DNA of 54,696 nucleotides from an uncultured Eubacteriales bacterium (GTDB lineage: Bacteria > Bacillota > Clostridia > Oscillospirales > Oscillospiraceae). Shown here in pieces: positions 14,871 to 23,940 of this stretch. Location of the stretch: assembly GCA_900540635.1 (NCBI GenBank), contig UQGU01000012.1, positions 1 to 54,696 of the forward strand, written 5' to 3'. The notes under the pieces are model-generated. The model was not told where the DNA came from. It worked only from the letters and a program-made list of their open reading frames with translations, and ran no database searches. How positions within the stretch are numbered: the stretch's first letter is position 1; each line of letters opens with the position of its first letter. The position numbers and the translations under genes are program-made.

Positions 14871-15542
14871 ATGGAGCCCCGATATGTGCGAAATATACCG
14901 GCCCTGACCGAGGAAGAATGGAAGCTGCTTCAGAGCAGGCGAATTCTGGTGGTTGGCTGCGGCGGACTGGGCGGACACCTCATCGATATGCTTGCCCGGA
15001 TCGGAGTAGGTGCTCTGCGCGTGGTGGACGGCGACGTTTTTGAGCCATCCAACTTGAATCGGCAGCTGCTGTCCCAGGTTGCACTGCTCGGGATGAACAA
15101 GGCAGCAGCTGCTGCTCACCATGTAGCACAGGTCAACCCTCTGATTCCGGTGGAAGCGGTCGAACAGTTCCTGACGGAAGAAAATGTCCATTCCCTGGTG
15201 GCATCCTGCGATATTGTCCTGGATGGGTTGGATCAGATCCATGCTCGGAAGGTGCTTGCCGCCGAATGCAAAAAAGCCGGAGTCCCTCTGGTTTACGGAG
15301 CTGTCAGCGGTTGGGTGGCCCAGGCGGCCCTGTGTGCGCCGGGGGATGATTTGATGGAAAAGCTTTATCCCCCCGGAACCGTGCTCCGGGGCAAAAGCGT
15401 GCTCAGCTTCACCCCCGCCTTGTGTGCCGCAATGCAGGTTTCCCTGTGCGTTCAGTTTCTAACCGGCAGGCCGGTAAAAAACGGAACGGTGTACTACTTT
15501 GACCTGTCAAATCAGGAATTTGAGAGCATCCCCATGATATAA
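14871..15542 (+). CDS. moeB: MoeB/ThiF/HesA-family MoaD-adenylating enzyme
   Basis: This 223-residue E1-like enzyme activates the C-terminus of the sulfur carrier with ATP. It shows the nucleotide site GCGGLGGH, the acidic VVDGDVFEPSNLNRQ box with the Arg that contacts ATP, and CDIVLDGLD. It is shorter than E. coli MoeB, and I do not see the two CxxC pairs that bind zinc there, so it is of the compact, zinc-free type. The ATG lies two bases past the moaD stop, and the GGGAGGCGG within the moaD tail can serve as ribosome site. Confidence 0.85.
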   Translation: MEPRYVRNIPALTEEEWKLLQSRRILVVGCGGLGGHLIDMLARIGVGALRVVDGDVFEPSNLNRQLLSQVALLGMNKAAAAAHHVAQVNPLIPVEAVEQFLTEENVHSLVASCDIVLDGLDQIHARKVLAAECKKAGVPLVYGAVSGWVAQAALCAPGDDLMEKLYPPGTVLRGKSVLSFTPALCAAMQVSLCVQFLTGRPVKNGTVYYFDLSNQEFESIPMI

Positions 15543-15561
15543 AAATCCCCCCGCAAAGAAA

Positions 15562-15593
15562 GCTGCCAGACACGTTGATGGGTGTCCGGCAGC
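15562..15593. terminator. stem-loop after moeB
   Basis: GCTGCC-GACAC and its near complement form a stem with one mismatch, 20 bases after the moeB stop. It has no T-run of its own and is followed closely by the stronger hairpin at 15607. Confidence 0.5.
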
Positions 15594-15606
15594 AGAAGTG
15601 CGCAAT

Positions 15607-15653
15607 AATCCCCCTCTGCCGCCCAGCGTCTTGGCACGGCAGAGGGGGATTTT
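15607..15653. terminator. bidirectional terminator
   Basis: A perfect 15-bp stem (AATCCCCCTCTGCCG and complement) with a 15-base loop is followed by a short T-run on the plus strand. It ends the moaD-moeB transcript. Confidence 0.8.
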
Positions 15654-15673
15654 CTGATGTGCGTCAATTGCCT

Positions 15674-15950
15674 TCTGGTTTTCCCAGCTGTCGATGAGAA
15701 GGACCCGCCGTAAATTTCCGCCGGATGGGATGCGCTCTTCACCTCGTAGATGGCATAGCCTCCGCCCTGCTTCCGCAGGATATCCACTGCGCAGTAGAGC
15801 CCCTCATAGCGGAAAGAGGCTTCACAAAGATTCCCGACACCCGCTTCCAGGCACCGGGCTGTTTTCTCAATCATGGCGGCAATATTTCGATTTTGAGAAA
15901 CGCATCGTTCTGTCCTTCCAGCCGGTCCTATGAAACCGGTATATTCCCTT
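15674..15950 (-). pseudogene. fragment of a DUF2779 (PD-(D/E)XK-like) gene
   Basis: On the minus strand the frame encodes NIAAMIEKTARCLEAG, then CEASFRYEGLYCAVDIL and GYAIYEVKSAS. These match the nuclease-like first part of DUF2779 proteins (the D...ExK pattern is visible). After EIYGG the reading passes into the terminator hairpins and loses resemblance, so only about 70-90 residues of a protein that is usually several hundred long remain. No ribosome site precedes the ATG at 15874. It appears to be a decayed remnant cut off at the hairpins. The rest of 15875-16110 holds nothing else I recognise. Confidence 0.55.
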
Positions 15951-16113
15951 TGCAGGCAGCAGCCTTATCAAACAAGGCAATTGTACTACTTGCACAATTA
16001 TAAGTCAAGGAAAAGAAAAATATTGGTCAATATAATTGGCTTTGAGCTCTGCCGCACTTCCTGTTCCTTTGTGGAAATTGTAAAGGACAATGGTATTTGG
16101 GCCTGGGAACGGA

Positions 16114-16142
16114 TTGCTTTTCTATGAGGAATGGGCTACAAT
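16114..16142 (+). promoter_or_regulatory. sbcDC promoter
   Basis: TTGCTT (16114-16119) and TACAAT (16137-16142) are separated by 17 bases, 45 bases before the sbcD start codon. Confidence 0.65.
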
Positions 16143-16186
16143 AGACGTATAATTCGTTCGCGCAGCAGAAACAGAGGAGGCTTCCC

Positions 16187-17323
16187 ATGAAATTCATTCA
16201 CCTGTCCGACCTGCACCTTGGAAAGCGGGTCAACGAAATCTCCATGCTGGATGACCAGAAATATATTCTTTCCCAAATTCTCCGGATCATCGATACTGTG
16301 CAGCCGGACGCCCTGCTGATTTCCGGGGATGTGTATGACAAAAGCATTCCCTCTGCCGAGGCCGTCACCCTTTTTGATGATTTTCTCTACCGTTTGGCCA
16401 AACGCAGCCTCCCGGTGCTGATCATCAGCGGCAATCACGACAGCCCGGAACGGCTGGCCTTCGGCGGCCGCCTGATGCAAAGCAGCGGTATCCATATTTC
16501 GAAGGTTTACGACGGGGACCTCCAGCCAATCACCCTGACGGATGCCATTGGAGAGGTACATTTCTGGCTGCTGCCCTTCCTGAAGCCGATTCATGTCCGC
16601 CAGTTTTTCCCGGAGGAAACCATCGAAAGCTACACGGATGCCTGCGCCGCCGCCATCAAGCATATGCCGCTACGGAAGGACGCGCGCAATGTACTCCTTG
16701 CGCACCAGTTCGTCACCGGTGCCACAACCTGCGAGTCGGAAACGGTATCCGTGGGCGGCTCGGACAACGTAGATGCCTCCGTATTCGCGGACTTTGACTA
16801 TGTGGCGCTGGGCCATATCCACAGCCCCCAGAATGTGGGCTCCAACCGAATCCGCTACTGCGGGACGCCCCTCAAGTATTCCTTCTCCGAGGCGGCCCAT
16901 CACAAAAGCGTCACCGTTGTGGAACTGGGGAAAAAGGGAGAACTGCACCTGGAACTGGTACCGCTGATTCCCAGGCATGATCTGCGGGAGATCCGGGGAA
17001 GCTTTGCGGAATTGACGGACAAGGCCTATTATGACTGTACCGACACCGAGGATTATTTGCACATTATTCTCACCGACGAAGAGGACATCCCGGAGGCCAG
17101 TGGAAAACTCCGTATGATCTATCCCAATTACATGCAGTTCAGCTATGACAATACCCGCACCAGAACAAACCAGGTGGTTGACTGTGCGGAAGATGTCAAG
17201 CGCAAAAGCCCCCTGGAGCTATTTGACGCGCTGTACCAGACCCAGAACAATCAGCCCATGAGCGACACGCAGCGTGCCTATGTTCAGAAGCTCATGGAAG
17301 AAATTGAGGAGGAAAACGCATGA
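16187..17323 (+). CDS. sbcD: exonuclease SbcCD, nuclease subunit D
   Basis: This 378-residue Mre11-type nuclease cuts hairpins and DNA ends together with SbcC. The metal-binding phosphoesterase motifs are in order: SDLHLGKR near residue 6, SGDVYDKS near 46, SGNHDSPERLAF near 83, and GHIHSPQ near 209. The C-terminal cap domain is present and the length is typical. AGAGGAGG precedes the ATG. The stop overlaps the sbcC start as ATGA, so the two subunits are co-translated. Confidence 0.95.
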   Translation: MKFIHLSDLHLGKRVNEISMLDDQKYILSQILRIIDTVQPDALLISGDVYDKSIPSAEAVTLFDDFLYRLAKRSLPVLIISGNHDSPERLAFGGRLMQSSGIHISKVYDGDLQPITLTDAIGEVHFWLLPFLKPIHVRQFFPEETIESYTDACAAAIKHMPLRKDARNVLLAHQFVTGATTCESETVSVGGSDNVDASVFADFDYVALGHIHSPQNVGSNRIRYCGTPLKYSFSEAAHHKSVTVVELGKKGELHLELVPLIPRHDLREIRGSFAELTDKAYYDCTDTEDYLHIILTDEEDIPEASGKLRMIYPNYMQFSYDNTRTRTNQVVDCAEDVKRKSPLELFDALYQTQNNQPMSDTQRAYVQKLMEEIEEENA

Positions 17324-20082
17324 GGCCTTTGAAATTGACCATTTCCGGCTTTGGCCCTTATGCCGGCACACAAGAGCTGGATTTTTCCCGTCTGGGCACC
17401 GGCGGCCTCTATCTGATCACCGGCGACACCGGCGCAGGCAAAACCACCATTTTTGACGCCATCACCTATGCCCTGTTTGGGGAAGCCAGCGGCGACAGCC
17501 GGGATGCCTCCATGCTGCGCTCCAAGTACGCCGCCCCGGACGCCCCAACTTATGTGGAGCTGACCTTTGACTACGGCGGAAAAAGTTATCAAGTGAAGCG
17601 CAGCCCGGAGTACACCCGTGCCAAAACCCGGGGCACCGGAAACACCAAACAGGCGGCCACGGCGGAACTCATCTATCCGGATGGGAACGTAGTTACCAAG
17701 CTGAAGGAGGTCAATACCGCCATTCGGGACATCATTGGCCTGACCAGGGCGCAGTTCTCCCAAATCGCCATGATCTCTCAGGGGGATTTCCGAAAGCTGC
17801 TGCAAGCCGGGACCGAGGAGCGGCAGAAGATTTTCCGGGATATTTTCCGGACGAAATTCTATGACCTTCTGCAAAGCAAGCTGAAGGAAAACGTCCTGGC
17901 CGTGGGGCGCGAGAAAGATGAAATTTCCCGCAGTATTGGCCAGTATATGCACAGTGTCACCTGCAAGGAAGATTCCGTATATTCTCCAGATGTGAAAAAA
18001 GCACGGGCGGGACAGCTGCCTATGGCGGAATTCCAGGAGGTGCTGGAAGCAATTTTGGAAGAGGACACCGACGCGGAAAAGAAGCTGGATTCCGACCTGG
18101 ACGCTGTGGAAAAGGAACTGGATGCGGTAAAAGAGCAGCTGACCAAGGCCGAAGCCTATCAGAAAGCAAAAACAGAACTTTTCGGAAAACAGGAACAGGA
18201 GAGAGCGTTATCCACCCAGCTCCAGGAAGCCAAAGACGCGAAGGATGCCGCCAAGGACACGGACCCCCAGCAGCGGGAGCTGACCAACAGACTTGCTCAG
18301 TGGGAGCTGCTATTGCCAAAATACGATGACCTGAATACGCTGGAAGCCAAGTTGACAACAGCAAAAAAGGACCTTGCAGATGCCATGCGGAAACGCGAGA
18401 CTGCGCAAGCTTTACAAGCGCAGCTGAATGTGGAAATTCAAAGCTTAAAAGAGGAACATTCGCAGCTGTCCAGCGCTGAAGCACAAAAAGAGCGGTTCTC
18501 CAACCAGCTGAGCAATGCAAACGAGCGTAAAGAGAAATTCACAAAGCTGCTTTCCGAAATAAAAGGCTTCAACGCTGAGCAGGAAAAGCTCAACGAACTG
18601 CAGCAAGCTTTTCAGGCTGCGTTGGCCACCTCCAGCCGCCTCCTGCAAATTTACAATGACAAGAATGCAGCGTTTCTCCGGGAGCAGGCCGGAATGATGG
18701 CCAGCAATCTGGAGGAAGGAAAACCCTGCCCTGTCTGCGGCTCCATTCACCATCCGGTCCTTGCCGCGCTGTCCCAGGACGCCCCCTCTGAGGCGGATGT
18801 GAAGCGCGCCAAAAAGAAATACGAAGACGCGGACAAAGAAACCCAGCTTGCGTCCCAAAAAGCAAGCAAGCAGAACGGCACCGTGGAAACGGCCAGGGAA
18901 GTCCTTCTGAAAACCGTCTCCGATTTGCTTCCTGGCACCTCCTTGGAGGAGGCCTCTGCCGCCGCTGAGAAAAATGCAAATGCACTTCAGGAAGAAATTG
19001 ACGGCTTGAAAAAAGAACTTGCTGAAATGGAAAAAAGCATCCAGCGAAAGCAGGAGCTGGATACCCAGATTCCAGGCAAAGAAAAGAAATACCAGGAAGC
19101 CGCAAACGATTATTCAGATGCCGACACGGAAATCAAGGTTCTAAGCGGCAGTATTGACACGCTGGAGACGCGGATTGCCGAATTACGCAGTGAGCTGCCA
19201 TTTCCAGACAAGGCCGCCGCCAAAGCCCAGCAGGAAGCCGACCGGGAGCAGCTGGACAAGCTAAAGCAGGTACAGGCAGAGGCAAATGAAAAATACAGTG
19301 CCTGCGACAAAGAGCTAACCGGCGTTCGATCTGCCATTGCGCAGCTCAGTCAGCAGCTTGCCGACCAGCCCGAATGGGATACGGAAGCGCTAAACGAGCA
19401 AAAGGAGGCCCTGACCTTACGGAAGACTGAACTCCGCAATGCACATGGTAACGTAAGCTATCGCATTACCGCCAATACGGGGGCGAGGGACCATATCGCC
19501 GCCCAGGCATCCACCCTTGCGGATTTGGAGCAGCAATATGCCTGGATGAAGGCCCTGTCCGATACCGCCAACGGCGACGTCAGAGGGAAGCAGAAAATCA
19601 AGCTGGAAACCTATATTCAGGGGGCTTATTTTGATCAGATCCTGATGCGAGCCAATATCCGCCTGCAAAAAATGTCCGGCGGGCAGTACGACCTGAAGCG
19701 CCGGGATACAGTGGATGGTTATAAAAGTCAGTCCGGTTTGGAGCTGGATATCGTTGATCATATCAACGCCTCGGAGCGCAGCGTCAATACGCTCTCCGGC
19801 GGCGAATCCTTCCTGGCCTCTCTGGCACTGGCGCTGGGCCTATCGGACGAGGTGCAGATGTCTACGGGCATCCGCCTGGATACGCTCTTCGTGGACGAGG
19901 GCTTCGGCTCCCTTGACCCGGAAGCCCTCAACAAAGCCTACAACACCCTGGCCAGCCTGACCGAGGGCAACCGCCTTGTTGGGATCATTTCCCATGTGGC
20001 AGAGTTGAAGGAGCGGAGCGACAGACAAATCGTTGTCTCCAAAAAACCGAGCGGTGGCAGCACAGCGGAAATCATTGCGTAA
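17320..20082 (+). CDS. sbcC: exonuclease SbcCD, ATPase subunit C
   Basis: This 920-residue SMC-like ATPase has Walker A (TGDTGAGKTT) near residue 33, long heptad-rich coiled coils, and the zinc hook CPVCG near residue 469. The second half holds the signature LSGGESFLASLALALGL, Walker B LDTLFVDEGFGSLD and a D-loop. With SbcD it forms the Mre11-Rad50-like complex that processes palindromes and double-strand ends. The central region is rich in Lys, Glu and Gln, as expected. It is followed by a cluster of long inverted repeats, the kind of structure this complex attacks, though that neighbourhood may be chance. Confidence 0.95.
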   Translation: MRPLKLTISGFGPYAGTQELDFSRLGTGGLYLITGDTGAGKTTIFDAITYALFGEASGDSRDASMLRSKYAAPDAPTYVELTFDYGGKSYQVKRSPEYTRAKTRGTGNTKQAATAELIYPDGNVVTKLKEVNTAIRDIIGLTRAQFSQIAMISQGDFRKLLQAGTEERQKIFRDIFRTKFYDLLQSKLKENVLAVGREKDEISRSIGQYMHSVTCKEDSVYSPDVKKARAGQLPMAEFQEVLEAILEEDTDAEKKLDSDLDAVEKELDAVKEQLTKAEAYQKAKTELFGKQEQERALSTQLQEAKDAKDAAKDTDPQQRELTNRLAQWELLLPKYDDLNTLEAKLTTAKKDLADAMRKRETAQALQAQLNVEIQSLKEEHSQLSSAEAQKERFSNQLSNANERKEKFTKLLSEIKGFNAEQEKLNELQQAFQAALATSSRLLQIYNDKNAAFLREQAGMMASNLEEGKPCPVCGSIHHPVLAALSQDAPSEADVKRAKKKYEDADKETQLASQKASKQNGTVETAREVLLKTVSDLLPGTSLEEASAAAEKNANALQEEIDGLKKELAEMEKSIQRKQELDTQIPGKEKKYQEAANDYSDADTEIKVLSGSIDTLETRIAELRSELPFPDKAAAKAQQEADREQLDKLKQVQAEANEKYSACDKELTGVRSAIAQLSQQLADQPEWDTEALNEQKEALTLRKTELRNAHGNVSYRITANTGARDHIAAQASTLADLEQQYAWMKALSDTANGDVRGKQKIKLETYIQGAYFDQILMRANIRLQKMSGGQYDLKRRDTVDGYKSQSGLELDIVDHINASERSVNTLSGGESFLASLALALGLSDEVQMSTGIRLDTLFVDEGFGSLDPEALNKAYNTLASLTEGNRLVGIISHVAELKERSDRQIVVSKKPSGGSTAEIIA

Positions 20083-20204
20083 GGGCGCGAAAAACCGAGG
20101 ACATATTCTATAATGGCAAGCAGGTTGAAATAAACCAATCGAATAATGTGCCCTCAAATTGCGCAAACGAAGGCAGTGATGTGTCATCATTGAGCAGCCA
20201 AGCG

Positions 20205-20262
20205 CCGTAAGAGGCCAATCTACAGGCAGGAATCGTTCTACCTGTAGATTGGTATCTTACGG
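20205..20262. repeat. 22-bp inverted repeat after sbcC
   Basis: CCGTAAGA-gg-CCAATCTACAGG (20205-20226) pairs with CCTGTAGATTGG-ta-TCTTACGG (20241-20262) across a 14-base loop, with only the central two bases mismatched. It lies in the 336-base gap between sbcC and the AraC gene and holds no gene. Confidence 0.75.
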
Positions 20263-20274
20263 TACTTTTTTGAA

Positions 20275-20407
20275 GCCGTCGAAATTTCAAAATCCCCCTT
20301 TTATCACATAAAACCTGTGATAAAAGGGGGATTTGACTTAACAAAGTGCCATTGTTCCTCAATGGCGTCTTCTTTGCGTTTTTGCTCGTATAGGACCTTT
20401 TTCGACG
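20275..20407. repeat. nested inverted repeats
   Basis: A perfect 19-bp stem with a 7-base loop (20290-20334, arms of AAATCCCCCTTTTATCACA type) is nested inside an outer pair, GCCGTCGAAA (20275-20284) and TTTTTCGACGG (20397-20407). A small GCCATTG hairpin lies between. The inner stem may end transcripts from both sides. The nesting suggests a miniature palindromic element. Confidence 0.6.
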
Positions 20408-20418
20408 GTCCCTTTGGA

Positions 20419-21567
20419 TCATCTCACAGATCGTGCATACTCTGTGGGTGTGATGCCGAATTTTTCTTTGAACTGGCGGGAGAAGTGGTGGACGGTGGAA
20501 TACTGCAGGGCGGCAGCGATTTCGGTGAAGTTCAGGTTGTTCTCCCGAATCATCTGCTTGCTCTCCTGAAGCTTGATGCGGCGGATGTACTCGCCGGGGG
20601 AGATCTGCAGATTTTTCTGGAACAGCACCGTCAGATAGCTGGGGCTTACGTCTACCTGCTGGGCGATGAGCCGCACGGACAGCTTCTCCCGGATATGGGC
20701 GGAGATATACTGCTGGGCGTGGCGGATGATCTCGTTCTCACTGTGGACCGTGTTGGTGCCCTGAAGCTTTACGCCGGAGGGGGCCTGGGCTTCCCGCAGC
20801 AGCACCAGCAGCAGCATGGTCAGCTGGGCCATGAGCATATCCGTAGAGTAGGGGTCCACCCGCTCCTGGGTGCGCAGCATCTGCTGCAGGAGCGTCACGG
20901 CCTCCTGGGGTACGGCCAGCTTCCGGCCATAGAGGCTGGACAGATCGCCGCCCTCTAAATCGAAGGAGACGGTCACAAATCGTGGGGCAACACCGATATC
21001 TGCGTACTGCATATGCCACTGGTTCGGGGCATAGATCATGGCGTCGCCCTGGTGCAGCAGCCAGTCCTGGCCGTCTGCCACGGAATGCAGGCTGCCCTGG
21101 TCCACATAGGTGAATTCCGGCATTGGATGGGATTCGCCGGAGAACAGGAAGCCCTGCTCCTTCTCCTGATAGAAGAAGGTATAGATACCGGCCACGCGCA
21201 GCTGGCTGTCGATACGCATACTGCGTACCACATCCGTGCCCACCTTCTCCGGCTGAACATCCGTAGACAGGATGACGGTGGCTTCTGTTTTATAAACGTT
21301 CAGGGAGAAAAGCAGTCCCTCCCGCAGGGAGACAGACTTGTCCAGGTAATAGTGCTGATACTCCTGACCGTCCTTGCTGACGGAGAGAACGCACATATTG
21401 CCGGAGCAGCTCAAAAGGGTATCTGCTTTTGTCCGAAAGACGGCAGCTTCAGGCTGGGGAAGCTTGATCTGGACGGCATTTTTGGGAGGTGTCTGATTGG
21501 CCTGGGCACGCTCGGGAAGGACTGTGCCGAACCCCTGAAAATTCACCTGATTCAAGTTCTGAATCAC
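20419..21567 (-). CDS. AraC-family transcriptional regulator
   Basis: This 382-residue regulator has an N-terminal sensing region with a cupin-like stretch (HQGDAMIYAPNQWHMQY). Two AraC-type helix-turn-helix units fill the last 100 residues: LSVRLIAQQVDVSPSYLTVLF and FTEIAAALQYSTVHHFSRQF, ending KEKFGITPTEYAR. The GTG at 21567 is chosen because AAAGGAG lies about 10 bases upstream; the longer frame to 21648 has no ribosome site. It stands alone with its own promoter. Its target is unknown; this kind of regulator often controls sugar use and binds direct repeats. Confidence 0.85.
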   Translation of the reverse strand: MIQNLNQVNFQGFGTVLPERAQANQTPPKNAVQIKLPQPEAAVFRTKADTLLSCSGNMCVLSVSKDGQEYQHYYLDKSVSLREGLLFSLNVYKTEATVILSTDVQPEKVGTDVVRSMRIDSQLRVAGIYTFFYQEKEQGFLFSGESHPMPEFTYVDQGSLHSVADGQDWLLHQGDAMIYAPNQWHMQYADIGVAPRFVTVSFDLEGGDLSSLYGRKLAVPQEAVTLLQQMLRTQERVDPYSTDMLMAQLTMLLLVLLREAQAPSGVKLQGTNTVHSENEIIRHAQQYISAHIREKLSVRLIAQQVDVSPSYLTVLFQKNLQISPGEYIRRIKLQESKQMIRENNLNFTEIAAALQYSTVHHFSRQFKEKFGITPTEYARSVR

Positions 21568-21683
21568 AGCGCATATGCTCCTTTCGTATAAACCGTAACG
21601 CTGGATGATGGCAGAAGAATTCCGCGTTGCCGGAAAACATCCCGACAAAGCAGATGGGCTTTTGTGTCAACGTCAGCGAGAAT

Positions 21684-21712
21684 ATTATACAAGATGGAAT
21701 TGAAAATGGCAA
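21684..21712 (-). promoter_or_regulatory. promoter of the AraC-family gene
   Basis: On the minus strand TTGCCA (21712-21707) and TATAAT (21689-21684) are 17 bases apart. The leader to the GTG start is about 110 bases. Confidence 0.6.
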
Positions 21713-21745
21713 ATGATTATTCGCCAAATTTTACACCGTCTTTTC

Positions 21746-21783
21746 GTAAAAAATGTCCATGCCAAATTTTCAGCATGGACATT
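21746..21783 (-). terminator. terminator of the dap-DUF624 operon
   Basis: AATGTCCATGC and its perfect complement form an 11-bp stem. On the minus strand a run of T residues follows. It lies just past the DUF624 stop. Confidence 0.85.
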
Positions 21784-21794
21784 GTGTATTCTGC

Positions 21795-22433
21795 TCAATC
21801 CTCGTCCGGGGTCACAGGGGTGATGGCAGCGCCGTATTTTGCGAAGACAGGCTCGGCAAACACGGACCACAGCAGCATCAGGCAGGCCGGTGCGGCAAAG
21901 ATCCAGATGGGATAATTCCAGGTGAAGACCGCCAGGGCCACCGTGCAGGCGGCAATCCCCAGGGAACGGAAAAAATGGGCAATGACAAAGCGCACCGCAG
22001 TGCCCGTCAGAGCCAGGAAAGAAAAAGTGAACCGGGAGATGATGGCGGCGCTCCAGCAGGCGGCACCGATGGGCAGGAGCATTCCTGCCAGGTAAACGCC
22101 TGCATACAGGCTAAAGCCGCTGTCCTGCCGGGCCATGGTCAGCAGCACCGCCAACAGATAGCCGAAAAAGCCCAGCACCGCGCCCCAAAGCAGGGTGGAG
22201 AGGATGCCGCTTTTCCACTCCGCACGGAAGGTCCTGAAAAAGCGCTTGTAGGGCCCTTCTTCCCGATAGCGAATGCCATGGACCACGGCGTCATACAGCG
22301 CCGCCGTAGCCGGGAACAGGGTAACCACTGGCAGGCAGCACAGCAGCCAGCACAGCGTCAGGCCAACCACATCCGTAACGGTGTTCAGAACGGTCCAGAC
22401 CAGGCCATAAGGCCGAAAAATTGAGCGAAACAT
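21795..22433 (-). CDS. DUF624 (YesL-like) membrane protein
   Basis: This 212-residue protein has about five hydrophobic helices and the family features near the start (TDVVGLTLCWLLCCLPVVTL, then FPATAALYDAV). YesL-like proteins are usually found beside carbohydrate transporters and have no settled function. Here it is the last gene after dapF, with start and stop overlapping as TGATG, so it is co-translated with lysine-pathway enzymes. That context is unusual. A terminator follows directly. The long frame to 22685 overlaps dapF and is rejected. Confidence 0.8.
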   Translation of the reverse strand: MFRSIFRPYGLVWTVLNTVTDVVGLTLCWLLCCLPVVTLFPATAALYDAVVHGIRYREEGPYKRFFRTFRAEWKSGILSTLLWGAVLGFFGYLLAVLLTMARQDSGFSLYAGVYLAGMLLPIGAACWSAAIISRFTFSFLALTGTAVRFVIAHFFRSLGIAACTVALAVFTWNYPIWIFAAPACLMLLWSVFAEPVFAKYGAAITPVTPDED

Positions 22434-23212
22434 CAGCCTTCCAAAACCTCCGTGATCTCTGTGGGGCCTTCCAGCAGCAGGCGTGTCACTTGCTCGCTCC
22501 CCTCTACCCAGACCCGCAGCGTGCCGCCGGGGACCTGGGCGGTAAGCTTGTTTTCGGGAAGCAAGCCCATTTTCCACAGGACGCAGGCGGTGGAGCCGCA
22601 GCCTGTGCCGCAGGCCAGAGTGAAGTCCTCCACCCCCCGCTCGAAGGTGAGCACCTGGGCCTCTCCGGGGCCGGTCAGCCGACAATAGTTCACATTGGCC
22701 CCCTTGGGGAAGGCCGGGTCAAAGCGCAGGGCGCGCATTTCTTCCCGCAGGGCATCCTTGTGCGCGAAGAGGTCCTCCTCTGTTTCCCACAGCCGGACGG
22801 CGTGGGGCACACCGGGAGCCCCCAGCTCCACATAGGCGATATCTCCCTTGCGGTGCAGGTCCAGTACAGAAGGCAGGTTCAGGGCCACCCGGTATTGGCT
22901 CTCGTCCACCCGCCAGCCCCGGACCAGGCCTGCGGTTGCCTCAAAAACCATGGTATCCCCTGCAATGCCCTGGTCATGGGCAAACCGGCAGATGCATCGG
23001 GCACCGTTGCCGCACATTTCCCCCAGAGAACCATCGGCGTTGTAAAAGATCATTTTGAAATCGGCCTTGTCCGAATTTCCAACGGCGATCAGGCCATCTG
23101 CTCGGTGCAGGGCACACAGGCTTTTGGCAAGCTCCGGAAAATCCAGGCGCTTCCCCCGGGCATCCAGAACCACGAAGCTGTTCCCGGCTCCGTTCATGCA
23201 AAAATAAGTCAT
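22433..23212 (-). CDS. dapF: diaminopimelate epimerase
   Basis: This 259-residue enzyme turns LL-diaminopimelate into the meso form used for lysine and peptidoglycan. The two catalytic cysteines are in MCGNGARC (near residue 67) and ACGTGCGSTA (near 201), with GNSFVVLD close to the start. The length is normal for this family. It overlaps dapB by ATGA upstream and DUF624 by one base downstream, so it sits in the middle of a coupled operon. Confidence 0.95.
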   Translation of the reverse strand: MTYFCMNGAGNSFVVLDARGKRLDFPELAKSLCALHRADGLIAVGNSDKADFKMIFYNADGSLGEMCGNGARCICRFAHDQGIAGDTMVFEATAGLVRGWRVDESQYRVALNLPSVLDLHRKGDIAYVELGAPGVPHAVRLWETEEDLFAHKDALREEMRALRFDPAFPKGANVNYCRLTGPGEAQVLTFERGVEDFTLACGTGCGSTACVLWKMGLLPENKLTAQVPGGTLRVWVEGSEQVTRLLLEGPTEITEVLEG

Positions 23213-23940
23213 GCCTGCTCCTCCGCCAGAAGGGACTCCATATCATACAGCCCGGCAGGCTTGTCCAGGACAAACCGGGCGGCCTCCACGGCCCCATCGG
23301 CGAACATAGACCGGTTGTGGGCCTCGTGGCGCAGCGTCAGGGTCTGGCTGGGGGTGCAGATGTGGATCTCATGGACACCCACAACGTTGCCCATGCGCAG
23401 AGAGGAAATGCCGATTTCCTCCTTTGTCCGCTTGCATTCCCCGGAACGGCCGCAGTGCTCCACGGCGTTGGGCCGGACCTGCTTCACTGCCCGGAAGAGC
23501 ATATGGGCGGTGCCGCTGGGGGCGTCCACCTTCCGATTGTGGTGAATTTCCAGGATTTCAATATCCGCCTCCGGGAAGGCTGCGGCGGCCTGGGCAGCCA
23601 GGCGGCACAGCACCGCAATACCCAGGCTCATATTGCCGCTGAAAAACACGGGGATTTTCCTGGCGGCATCATGAATCAGCTGTTTTTCTTCCTCCGTATG
23701 GCCTGTGGTGCCGATGACAGCGGCGCAGTTCTGTGCCACGGCGTAGCGAAGCACGTCTGCCACAGCGCTATGGTGGGAGAAATCGATGACCACCTCAGGC
23801 TTCACGTCCGGCAGCTCGGAAAAGTGCTTGCAGGCGCCGTTTTCCCCATCCACACTGACCTTTCCCACGGGGGCTTCTCCCAGGGCGGCACAGATCAGCT
23901 GACCCATAGCACCATTGGCACCGCAGACAACCGTTCTCAT
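23209..23940 (-). CDS. dapB: 4-hydroxy-tetrahydrodipicolinate reductase
   Basis: This 243-residue enzyme reduces the DapA product with NAD(P)H. It has the nucleotide-binding start CGANGAMGQ, the catalytic EIHHNRKVDAPSGTA with its His and Lys residues, and VIDFSHHSAV. The length is slightly short, as is common in Firmicutes. It overlaps dapA and dapF by four bases each (ATGA). Confidence 0.95.
   Translation of the reverse strand: MRTVVCGANGAMGQLICAALGEAPVGKVSVDGENGACKHFSELPDVKPEVVIDFSHHSAVADVLRYAVAQNCAAVIGTTGHTEEEKQLIHDAARKIPVFFSGNMSLGIAVLCRLAAQAAAAFPEADIEILEIHHNRKVDAPSGTAHMLFRAVKQVRPNAVEHCGRSGECKRTKEEIGISSLRMGNVVGVHEIHICTPSQTLTLRHEAHNRSMFADGAVEAARFVLDKPAGLYDMESLLAEEQA

Noticed and set aside
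20205..20407. Insertion sequence with transposase
   Set aside because: No transposase-like frame lies within the inverted repeats; at most it is a miniature element.
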